Part shown: one piece after another, positions 17,986 to 25,047 of the stretch
How positions within the stretch are numbered: the stretch's first letter is position 1
How the letters are laid out: each line of letters begins with the position of its first letter
Assembly (NCBI RefSeq): GCF_025145645.1
Contig: NZ_CP102252.1
Coordinates: 1,860,001-1,924,000 of the forward strand
From: Alistipes senegalensis JC50
GTDB taxonomy: Bacteria; Bacteroidota; Bacteroidia; Bacteroidales; Rikenellaceae
DNA: 64,000 nt
Reading direction: 5' to 3'
Translations under genes and position numbers: made by a program
The notes under the pieces: generated by a model
Seen by the model: only the letters and a program-made list of their open reading frames with translations
What the model was told of the DNA's origin: nothing
Database searches by the model: none

Positions 17986-19035
17986 ATGAAAAATGTCTTT
18001 TTTTCGTATTTCCTGTTTCCGCTGACGTTGGTGTCGCTCGCTTCCTGCTCTTCGTGTTCCTCTTCTTCCGACGAGGAGCACGACGGGCCGAAGCCGTCCG
18101 TCTCCCGGTGTATCGTCGCCGGTTACTCCAATGCCGGGCGCATCTCGTCGGCGTCGCCGGCCGATTATCCCTACCTGAAATATCCCACGCGGGTTTATTG
18201 TTTCGGCATATCGCCCGACGCACAGGGCGTGTGGTACGTCAATCCCGAACGCGAACGGCAGCAGAACACGGTCCGTGCGGCCATGACCTCTTCGCAGGAG
18301 GCGTTTTTGGTTGTTGGCGGCGGTGCCACGGCGGGTAACATGTACCGCATGGGGACCGATCCGGCGAAGCGGGCGGCTTTCGCCAGGGCGGTTGTCGAAT
18401 ACGCGCATGCCCGCGGTTTCGACGGCATCGATGTCGATTGGGAGACGGACTGGTCGTCGGAACCGTTCCTGCATGTTCCCGAGGACGATATGGTTGATCT
18501 GTTGCAGCAGATCCGGGCGCGGATGGCCGAACTTCCCGTCGGCACGAAGGTCCGGCAGCTGACGGCGGCGCTCTCTTCCAGCACGCGCGGCCAGTCGATG
18601 GGCGGCCGGATCGCCGGTTATGTCGATCATATCAACGTGATGATCTACGACACCTACGGTACCGAGGAGGAGGGTTATCCCCATGCGCCGATGCGTGTGT
18701 TGAAAGAGTCGCTTGCGGGCTATGCGGCCGCAGGCGTCCCCAATTCGAAAATTATCGTCGGCGTGCCGTTCTACGGAGGCGACAAAAGCGTGTCGCCGGT
18801 CATAACGCAGCCTTACAATACGCTTTGTGCCATGGCGGGCGGTGCGATTACGGCTTCTTCGAACTCTTACGGCGGCTATGCTTTCAACGGTGTCGATCTG
18901 ATGAAAGAGAAGACGCAGTACGTGCTGGACAACGGCTATGCGGGGCTTACGATTTGGGAACTTTCGCAGGACGTGGCCTACGACAGTCCGCTGTCGCTGC
19001 TGCGGGCTATCAAGAGCGTTGCCGACGCAAAGTAA
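17986..19035 (+). CDS. GH18-family lipoprotein (chitinase or endo-beta-N-acetylglucosaminidase)
   Basis: A 349-residue lipoprotein (lipobox SLAS|C21, followed by a serine-rich, acidic linker) with a GH18 barrel. The catalytic signature DxxDxDxE is intact as DGIDVDWE, residues 146-153, with Glu153 the proton donor. Later barrel strands include INVMIYDTYG and GLTIWELSQD. GH18 members cut either chitin or the chitobiose core of N-glycans. The compact single-domain form beside SusCD fits a cell-surface endo-enzyme that makes the first cut. No mannosidase, sialidase or fucosidase is nearby, which argues weakly for chitin-like or already trimmed substrates. Confidence 0.88.
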   Translation: MKNVFFSYFLFPLTLVSLASCSSCSSSSDEEHDGPKPSVSRCIVAGYSNAGRISSASPADYPYLKYPTRVYCFGISPDAQGVWYVNPERERQQNTVRAAMTSSQEAFLVVGGGATAGNMYRMGTDPAKRAAFARAVVEYAHARGFDGIDVDWETDWSSEPFLHVPEDDMVDLLQQIRARMAELPVGTKVRQLTAALSSSTRGQSMGGRIAGYVDHINVMIYDTYGTEEEGYPHAPMRVLKESLAGYAAAGVPNSKIIVGVPFYGGDKSVSPVITQPYNTLCAMAGGAITASSNSYGGYAFNGVDLMKEKTQYVLDNGYAGLTIWELSQDVAYDSPLSLLRAIKSVADAK

Positions 19036-19047
19036 AGGTTCGGAGCC

Positions 19048-20226
19048 ATGACAGAACAACGTAACAGAATAGCCTCTATCGATATTTTTCGCGGGCTGAC
19101 GATGTTTTTCATGCTGTGGGTGAACTCTTTTTGGAGTCTGAGCGATGTTCCGCACTGGTTGCAGCATGCGGCCCGCGGCGAAGATATGCTGGGTTTTTCG
19201 GATACGATCTTTCCGGCGTTTCTCTTTATCATGGGAGCCTCCGTACCGCTGGCGGTCGGCAGCCGCCGCGCCAAAGGCGATTCGACGGTGAAGATCGTGT
19301 GGCATGTTTTCACGAGAACCTTTGCCCTGGTGGTCATGGGGCTATTGACGGTCAATTTCGGAGACGCCTTTTCGGCCGCCGGAACGGGCCTTTCCCGCGG
19401 GAACTATGCGATGCTCATGGTTTTGGGGTTCTTCCTGGTTTGGAACGTCTACCCGCGGACCGAGAGCGTCTGGAAAAAGCGGGGCATCCTGCTGCTGCAA
19501 TTCTCGGGAGCGGCGCTGCTGGTCTGGCTGGCGGTTATCTTCCGGGGCAGCGACGGTTCGGGATTCGCCATTCGGTGGTGGGGCATCCTGGGACGGATCG
19601 GATGGACCTATCTTTTTTGTACGCTGGTGTTTCTGGCGGTCGGCAAACGTCTGGCGGCGCATGTCGTTGTCACACTTCTGCTTGTGGCGGGAGCTTTGTT
19701 GCAGGCGTCGGGACTGGTCCCCGGGAACATCCTGCCCAACCAGTTGACGATCTTCGCTTTCGGCAGTACGGGCGTCTTGCTTTCGCTGCTTGTCGAACGT
19801 TATGCCGATGTCCGGGCTCCGGGACGTTTCTATCGGATCGCCCTGTTCGCCGGTGCGGGCATGCTCGCTGCGGGCCTCGTCGCCCACCGCTTCTGGATCG
19901 TCTCCAAACTCGCCGCTACGCCGACCTGGTATTTCTACTGCTGTGCGATCTTCTTTCCGCTCTTCGCCCTGCTTTACTATCTGACCGATGTGCGGGGACA
20001 TGCCCGTTGGTTCGCGTGGGTGAAGCCGGCCGGTACGGCGGCGCTGTCGTGCTACGTGGTGGCTTATGCGTGGAATCCGTTGAAGAACCTGATCTTTTCC
20101 GATCCGCTGCTTCGTCCCGAATTTTCGGTCGGGATTCCGGGGCTTGTCAATTCGTTCCTCTACGCGCTGTTGCTCATTTGGGCCGTCTGGCTGTTGGGCC
20201 GCGGAGGGGTGAGGCTCAAGGTCTGA
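19048..20226 (+). CDS. HGSNAT-like / DUF5009 transmembrane N-acetyltransferase, copy 2
   Basis: A 392-residue membrane protein with about 10-11 helices and no signal peptide. The N-terminal RIASIDIFRGLTMFFMLWVN and the segment from QHAARGEDMLGFSD (39-52) into FPAFLFIMG parallel the first copy; His40 is the candidate active-site residue. The two copies are clearly divergent in sequence. It is the last gene of the rightward operon and is followed by a strong terminator. The proposed role is N-acetylation of amino sugars on imported glycan using cytosolic acetyl-CoA; a different acyl acceptor is possible. Confidence 0.8.
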   Translation: MTEQRNRIASIDIFRGLTMFFMLWVNSFWSLSDVPHWLQHAARGEDMLGFSDTIFPAFLFIMGASVPLAVGSRRAKGDSTVKIVWHVFTRTFALVVMGLLTVNFGDAFSAAGTGLSRGNYAMLMVLGFFLVWNVYPRTESVWKKRGILLLQFSGAALLVWLAVIFRGSDGSGFAIRWWGILGRIGWTYLFCTLVFLAVGKRLAAHVVVTLLLVAGALLQASGLVPGNILPNQLTIFAFGSTGVLLSLLVERYADVRAPGRFYRIALFAGAGMLAAGLVAHRFWIVSKLAATPTWYFYCCAIFFPLFALLYYLTDVRGHARWFAWVKPAGTAALSCYVVAYAWNPLKNLIFSDPLLRPEFSVGIPGLVNSFLYALLLIWAVWLLGRGGVRLKV

Positions 20227-20243
20227 TCCGGCAGAGAAATGCG

Positions 20244-20276
20244 AAAAGAGGCTGTCCATCACGGACAGCCTCTTTT
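20244..20276. terminator. Bidirectional terminator closing the PUL and the phage cassette
   Basis: A perfect 14-pair stem AAAAGAGGCTGTCC / GGACAGCCTCTTTT with loop ATCAC. The A and T runs on both sides make it usable in both directions. It lies between the last PUL gene and the leftward P5-like lysozyme gene, whose stop it touches. Confidence 0.9.
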
Positions 20277-20677
20277 CATGTCGTGAACAGCTCCCAGCCG
20301 CGCCTTATTTCGTCGGGATCGGCGGCCGTGCCGTTCTCCACGCGGGAGATGGCCGCCGCGACGGGAACCATCGTCGCCGGGTCGAGCGTCTCCAACGCCT
20401 CGTCGGGGCCGATGCCCGTGTCGGCCGACACGGCGCGGATGTAGGCTTCGGTGCGGTTCTCCGAGGGCGGGGCCCAGCGCGAGATCATCTCGCGGATGCT
20501 TCGCAGTCCGTGCCGCACCCGGTAGGTGTGCAGCAGGACGAAGATCGCCCGGTATCCCCACGCCAGCGATTCGAACTGTTTGAAGGCCGGGTCGCGCGAG
20601 GGGCGCACCTCGCCTTTGTAGCGGACCTTCGACTGCCGGATATTGCCCGGATTGCAGTTCGCCAGTCCTCTACTCAT
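20276..20677 (-). CDS. Phage P5-like structural lysozyme
   Basis: A 133-residue protein beginning MSRGLANCNPGNIRQS and containing FKQFESLAWGYRAIFVLLHT, the pattern of small phage muralytic proteins often annotated 'structural protein P5'. It would open peptidoglycan during phage entry or exit. Its start overlaps the holin gene end by 8 bases, so the two form a lysis pair at the downstream end of the cassette. There is no signal peptide, consistent with holin-dependent export. Function is inferred from family resemblance and position. Confidence 0.7.
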   Translation of the reverse strand: MSRGLANCNPGNIRQSKVRYKGEVRPSRDPAFKQFESLAWGYRAIFVLLHTYRVRHGLRSIREMISRWAPPSENRTEAYIRAVSADTGIGPDEALETLDPATMVPVAAAISRVENGTAADPDEIRRGWELFTT

Positions 20678-21095
20678 CGCCTGCCTCCTTTCGGATGCGG
20701 CGGTGGACGTAGCGGCGCAGCCAGCGGAACAGCGGGGCGTCGGAGAGTTGCGCGGCGTTTTCGAGGAACGACCACAGCTCCACTCCGCAGGTGAACCCCG
20801 TGAGGAGTTTCGCCACGTTCAGCTGCATGAAATCCAGTACGCAGCTGTCGATCAGCCACGCCATTGCGATCGCCGTGACCGCCAGCGTGAGTTTGACCAC
20901 CGTGCGCCACGCCTTGCAGCTTTCGAAATACCAGGCGCGGCCTTCGCGGCGGGCCGTGGCGCGGTCGGCGGCCACGCCCGAAAGGAAGTCTACGCCGATG
21001 AAAACCACGGTCGTGGCTATCAGCGGCCCGATCGGGGCGAACAGGGCGGCGATCCCCGCCGCCGCGCCGCTAATGAATCTGAACAAAGCCTCCAT
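20670..21095 (-). CDS. Phage holin family protein
   Basis: A 141-residue protein with three to four hydrophobic segments (about 7-38, 65-85, 88-108). The first reads GPLIATTVVFIGVDFLSGV, followed by a charged stretch RATARREGRAW, and the C-terminal tail is basic (RRYVHRRIRKEAGDE). This is the layout of phage holins of the toxin-secretion/holin 4 group common in Bacteroidetes prophages. It overlaps the upstream connector gene by 26 bases and the lysozyme gene by 8, showing tight translational coupling. Confidence 0.75.
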   Translation of the reverse strand: MEALFRFISGAAAGIAALFAPIGPLIATTVVFIGVDFLSGVAADRATARREGRAWYFESCKAWRTVVKLTLAVTAIAMAWLIDSCVLDFMQLNVAKLLTGFTCGVELWSFLENAAQLSDAPLFRWLRRYVHRRIRKEAGDE

Positions 21096-21543
21096 CGGTC
21101 GTGCAGCGTCTGAGCGTGTCGTTTTCGGGGTCGTATTCCGGGAATTCGTCCCGGTGTGCGAACAGATGTTCTCCGGCGCGGCGCAGCAGCGTCCGGGCCT
21201 GAGTCCGCAGGCTGCGTCGCAGGGCTCGGAGCGCCGCTTCGCCGGCCGGCTGGCCGCAGGCGGTCTTGGGGGCCGTCGTGCCGCATTGCCCGGTGCTGAT
21301 GTCGAGCCGCGATTGGAGAGCGAGACGGGTGAAGAGAGCCGTCGGGGCCGCGAGGTATTCGTCGCGGAATCCGGCGTAGGAGCCTTCGAGGAGCTTTTCG
21401 TAGAGCGCCCGCCCTACGACGGGGACGATGTGGCGCTGTTCGGCTCCGGCGATGTCGGCTTCGGTGACGCTATCCGGAGGCAGGTAATCCCCGCCGCCGA
21501 AGGCGAGGCGCAGGACCTGCAAAGGTGTGATGAGGGTTTTCAT
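21070..21543 (-). CDS. Phage head-tail connector-like protein (DUF6712-like)
   Basis: A 157-residue protein starting at the ATG at 21543, which overlaps the portal stop codon (ATGA). It begins MKTLITPLQVLRLAFGGGDY and has an acidic, mostly helical body. Bacteroidetes prophages carry similar small proteins next to the portal or capsid gene, thought to join head and tail. Assignment rests on position and general resemblance. Confidence 0.55.
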   Translation of the reverse strand: MKTLITPLQVLRLAFGGGDYLPPDSVTEADIAGAEQRHIVPVVGRALYEKLLEGSYAGFRDEYLAAPTALFTRLALQSRLDISTGQCGTTAPKTACGQPAGEAALRALRRSLRTQARTLLRRAGEHLFAHRDEFPEYDPENDTLRRCTTDGGFVQIH

Positions 21544-22766
21544 TCGATGCTCTTGATGTTGTATTTGGTGATTTCCGAGAGGAAAACCTGTTGTTTCGGG
21601 TCCTCCGGGTCGTAGTCGAGTCCGTCGGCCTTGCGGGCCTCCCAGACCTTCATGTAGATGGGTTTCGAGCGCGTCGGCGGGCGGTTGACGATTTGCAGCG
21701 ACGCCGTGTCGAGCCCCAGCACCGAGGCGATGACGGTGCGGATCGGCTCGGTGAGTTCGGCTTGCTCGGCCAGGATCACCGTGTTCAAAGCCACTTCGTA
21801 TTCGTGGAGGATGCGCTCGGCGCTGAATCCCGAGGCGTAGTCCAGTCCGCTCAGGGTCCGGAACCACGAATGGGCCACGACGATGTCCCCGACGGCCTGT
21901 TCGTGCAGCGCCTGCCAGTCGCCTTCGTTCTGCGCGGCGATGGGGATGAAGCGCGAATTGTCGTCTTCGCCCCCGTCGCGGATGACGAACATCACCTGCC
22001 CGGGATTCCCGGCGAATTTCTGCTCTGCGAGGCGTGCGATGCGTTCGGCTTCGGCCTCGTTGTCCACCGACGAGTCGAGCATCATCACGCCCGACAGCTG
22101 GAACGAGTTGTCCAGCCGCGAGATGTTCCAGCGGTCGGTCTTCCAGGCGATGGCCGAAACGCTGAAACCCGCGATGTAGGGCGGCACGCCGTAGTGTTCG
22201 AACATCGGTTCGTAGTCCTTGTAGTGGACGATCGAGCGCATGGAGCCGTCCTCCTGCCGTTCGAATTGCGGATAGAGGGGCAGCGACCGCGCTTCGGCGG
22301 GTTTGAACGCCGCCCAGTCGTGATGGAGCAGGATGTGTTCCGAGTCGCGGGCCACGCGGCAGCGCGAGGCGTCCTGATGGTAGAGCGAGAGGAAGGAGCG
22401 CTCCTCGTCGGTGACGATTTCGAGAAAGGCGTTGCCGAACAGCGACTTGTCGAAGGCCAGTTTGTTGAGCACCTGCCTCAGGCTTTCGCCGCTGCCGTTC
22501 ACGCGGCGGACGAACGCCGCCAGCCGCGGTTCCCGGGCTTCGTCGCAGGTGAATCCCTTGCCCGAGATGTAGTCGGCCTTGTCGTTGATGATGCGTCGGT
22601 GGGTCGTCGAGCGCCGGGCCATCAGGGCCAGCGCCGCCGGGAAGAGGTTGTCGTCGCCCCAGCGCCAGAATCGGTCGCTCTCGACCCGCGCCGTCCCCAG
22701 CGCGAAGTAGGGGTCGGTGCGGTTGGCGACCCCTACGGCGGTTTTGATTTTTTTCGCTTTGTTCAT
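21540..22766 (-). CDS. Phage portal protein
   Basis: A 408-residue protein with features of portal proteins: RRIINDKADYISGKGF near the N-terminus, LAFDKSLFGNAFLEIV in the middle, YGVPPYIAGF, and a C-terminal helical region (SGFSAERILHEYEVALNTVI). Portals form the dodecameric ring through which DNA enters and leaves the capsid and dock the terminase. Length is typical. It lies downstream of the capsid gene, whereas most tailed phages place portal before protease and capsid. No terminase gene is present in the cassette. Confidence 0.8.
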   Translation of the reverse strand: MNKAKKIKTAVGVANRTDPYFALGTARVESDRFWRWGDDNLFPAALALMARRSTTHRRIINDKADYISGKGFTCDEAREPRLAAFVRRVNGSGESLRQVLNKLAFDKSLFGNAFLEIVTDEERSFLSLYHQDASRCRVARDSEHILLHHDWAAFKPAEARSLPLYPQFERQEDGSMRSIVHYKDYEPMFEHYGVPPYIAGFSVSAIAWKTDRWNISRLDNSFQLSGVMMLDSSVDNEAEAERIARLAEQKFAGNPGQVMFVIRDGGEDDNSRFIPIAAQNEGDWQALHEQAVGDIVVAHSWFRTLSGLDYASGFSAERILHEYEVALNTVILAEQAELTEPIRTVIASVLGLDTASLQIVNRPPTRSKPIYMKVWEARKADGLDYDPEDPKQQVFLSEITKYNIKSIE

Positions 22767-22797
22767 GGCGTTGTTTCGGATTCGGGGCCGCGGCGGC

Positions 22798-22818
22798 CCG
22801 CAGGGAATCTCCCTGCGG
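22798..22818 (-). other. Hairpin between capsid and portal genes
   Basis: CCGCAGGGA, loop ATC, TCCCTGCGG: a perfect 9-pair stem 20 bases after the capsid stop on the minus strand, without a U run. It may stabilise the capsid message or partly terminate transcription before the portal gene. Confidence 0.45.
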
Positions 22819-22838
22819 ACGCCCGGTCCCGGGTCGGG

Positions 22839-23816
22839 TTACTGTTTGTAGGCGTAGGTGATGAGGTCCGTGTCGAGGATCTGGCTTCCGGCCATGAAGA
22901 CCGCGCGCTGGCGGTTCTCCATCTCGTCGGGATTGTACCACATGCGCACTTCGTTGCCGGGCATGTCGGCCGTGTTGACCGCCAGCACGAGGTTGCGGCG
23001 GTCGGTGAGCATGCCGAACGACTGGTGGTAGGAGCTTCCCGCGAGGTAGCCGCCCAGACGCAGGTCGATGACCGGGATTCCGTGGTAGGCGAGGTTCCGG
23101 CGGCCGTTCACCGTGTCGGTGTAGGCGGCGTCGGCGCCCTTCGAATCGAGGTATTTCTCGTAGAGGTGGCAGAGGTCCGAGGTGACGAAGAACGCCAGCT
23201 GCCCGTCGGCCTTGAGGTCCTGGACGCGCAGGTCGGATTTGTTCCACAGCTTGTCGAACAGCTCCACGACGTAGGCCGGGTCGGCGAGCGACGCCTCCTG
23301 GTAGGTGAAGTTGTAGATGACCTCGTCGTCAACCTGGGCCTTGATCTGTTTCAGGAATCCGTCGAAGGTGTTGTAGCCCGACGTGGCGGTCGTGTCGCCG
23401 ATCCACATCGTGGCGCGGATGTTTTCCGCGAGGGCCTGCCTGAAGAGCGTCGTTTCGGCCTGTTCGAGGTCTGTGCCCGAGAGGTCGTCCATGTTGACGT
23501 TCGCCATCGCCGTGATCTTTTCGTAGACCATCGAGAAGTAGTCTGCGGCGGAGAATCCCAGTTCGGCTTTCACGCGGCTGAGGTTGACGGTCTTCTCCTT
23601 TTTGGTTGCCGGGGCGCCTCCCGTCCAGCCTGCGGAGGTGAATTTCTGGAGGATGTTGCGCTGTCCGTCCCAGAGCTGGATGTGCGTGGGCTGGGGCATG
23701 TTGTAGAGTACGCGCACGCCGAGCTCCTGGGCCGACGGTCCGGTCAGCATCGGGCGGAAGAAGATGTTTTCGAGATCGGTTCCGGTGTACTGTTTCGAAT
23801 TTTCGAGATAGGTCAT
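22839..23816 (-). CDS. Phage major capsid protein
   Basis: A 325-residue protein from the ATG at 23816 (MTYLENSKQYTGTDLENIFF); an upstream ATG at 23891 would add a low-complexity leader and is less likely. Supporting features are LRVQDLKADGQLAFFVTSDL, a region asking for native structure (GIPVIDLRLGGYLAGSSYHQ), and RRNLVLAVNTADMPGNEVRM near the C-terminus, as in Bacteroidetes HK97-like capsid proteins. It follows the ClpP-like protease gene, as capsid genes usually do. The only longer gaps in the cassette (about 96 and 72 bases) lie on either side of it, and each contains a hairpin, suggesting separately tuned expression. Confidence 0.78.
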   Translation of the reverse strand: MTYLENSKQYTGTDLENIFFRPMLTGPSAQELGVRVLYNMPQPTHIQLWDGQRNILQKFTSAGWTGGAPATKKEKTVNLSRVKAELGFSAADYFSMVYEKITAMANVNMDDLSGTDLEQAETTLFRQALAENIRATMWIGDTTATSGYNTFDGFLKQIKAQVDDEVIYNFTYQEASLADPAYVVELFDKLWNKSDLRVQDLKADGQLAFFVTSDLCHLYEKYLDSKGADAAYTDTVNGRRNLAYHGIPVIDLRLGGYLAGSSYHQSFGMLTDRRNLVLAVNTADMPGNEVRMWYNPDEMENRQRAVFMAGSQILDTDLITYAYKQ

Positions 23817-23870
23817 GGTGATTGTTGTTTTTGGATGTTTGTTTGATTGGGGTTGTTGGGTTTTGCCTGA

Positions 23871-23887
23871 CCTTACTTTTGGTAAGG
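23871..23887 (-). other. Small hairpin upstream of the capsid gene
   Basis: CCTTAC, loop TTTTG, GTAAGG in the gap between the protease stop and the capsid start. It is short and could act on capsid mRNA stability; no promoter is evident beside it. Confidence 0.35.
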
Positions 23888-23912
23888 GCAATTTTTAATT
23901 GCGGTTCCGCTG

Positions 23913-24782
23913 TTATCCGCGGAATCGCCTTGCGTCTTCGGCATAGGCGCGTTCGTTTGCCGAGCGGACCGTGTCGCCGTACGAGGGGTCTTCGCGGGGT
24001 TGCGTGACGGTGGCTCCGAAGCGTTGGCGGGTTTCGTCCGACACGACGGCCGAGCGCCGTTGCAGGGCCCGCACCTCTTCGCCGGAGTGCAGCACGCTGC
24101 GGTCGGCGGGTTCTTCCTCTCCGGGCCGCAGGCCGATGCCGGCGAGCAGACGCTCCCAGCCCCGGGCGATGTCCCGGGCCAGCGACGACGACCGTCCGGC
24201 TGTTTCGACCACTTTGTCGGCGAGCCCCGCCGCAACGGCCTCTTCGGGCGACAGCCAGCGCCCGTTGCCGTTGTTCTCGGCCATCAGGGCCTCGAACTCC
24301 TCGGCCGGGCGTCCCGAACGGGCGGCGTAGACCGCGGCGATGCGGGCGTCGGTCTGGTGCAGCAGATCGAGCTTTCCGGCGATCTCCGCGGCGTTTCCCT
24401 CGGTCGCACAGACCGCCGTGTGAATCAGATAGAGGGCGTTCGCCGAGATTTCGCGGCACCCTTCCGAGGCCGCTTGCGCGATGATCGTCGCGGCCGAGGC
24501 CGTGTAGCCGTAGCAGCGGGTGGTGATGCGTGCCGGCAGTTGCCGCAGGGCGTCGTGGATCAGCAGGGCGTCGTTCACGTCGCCGCCCGTCGAGCGGATG
24601 TTGACCACCACTTCCGGGGCTTCGATCCCGGCGATGCGTTGCAGGGCCTTGCTGAAACGCTCGTAGGTCGCCACCCGGGCTTCGGGGTCGTCGAACTGCC
24701 ACTCCTCGGGGATGCCGATGGTTCCTTCGATGTCGATCCGGCAGACTTCGGCTGAATTGTTGATTTGGATTTCCGATTTCAT
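23913..24782 (-). CDS. ClpP-like prohead (head maturation) protease
   Basis: A 289-residue protein with a ClpP/S49-type serine protease fold: VVVNIRSTGGDVNDALLIHD (58-77), the nucleophile region YGYTASAATI with Ser96, and LIHTAVCATEG with His121, then RWLSPEEAVAAGLADKV. The C-terminal about 90 residues are charged and may serve as a scaffold, as in phage protease-scaffold fusions. Such enzymes process the capsid precursor during assembly. Its start overlaps the small upstream gene by 4 bases. Confidence 0.85.
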   Translation of the reverse strand: MKSEIQINNSAEVCRIDIEGTIGIPEEWQFDDPEARVATYERFSKALQRIAGIEAPEVVVNIRSTGGDVNDALLIHDALRQLPARITTRCYGYTASAATIIAQAASEGCREISANALYLIHTAVCATEGNAAEIAGKLDLLHQTDARIAAVYAARSGRPAEEFEALMAENNGNGRWLSPEEAVAAGLADKVVETAGRSSSLARDIARGWERLLAGIGLRPGEEEPADRSVLHSGEEVRALQRRSAVVSDETRQRFGATVTQPREDPSYGDTVRSANERAYAEDARRFRG

Positions 24783-25045
24783 GGTTTGTTTTTGTAATTG
24801 GTGTAAAATGCGTTGCGCGCCTTTTCATAGGAGCAGCAGTATTTTCCGGCCGCCGCTTCCAGCGCTTCGCAGCGGGGCACTCCCTCCCGTTCGAGCCGCC
24901 GCACCTCGTCGCGGATGGCCTGTCGTTCGCACTCCCGGCGGCTGATGAGCCCCATTTCGAACAGCCGCCGCACGGCCTCCGCGGTTCCCAGTCCCCTGAC
25001 CTCGCGGAGCGCCGTTTCGGCCAGCATTTCGTCGTGCCGCGTCAT
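24779..25045 (-). CDS. Small hypothetical phage-cassette protein
   Basis: An 88-residue, highly charged, helical protein from the ATG at 25045. It has two Cys near CCSYEKARNAF and an internal RRLFEMGLISRRECERQAI. I do not recognise a family. It is 2 bases after the large tail-like gene and overlaps the protease gene by 4 bases, so it is a real member of the operon. A scaffold or DNA-binding role would be guesswork. Confidence 0.6.
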   Translation of the reverse strand: MTRHDEMLAETALREVRGLGTAEAVRRLFEMGLISRRECERQAIRDEVRRLEREGVPRCEALEAAAGKYCCSYEKARNAFYTNYKNKP

Positions 25046-25047
25046 CG

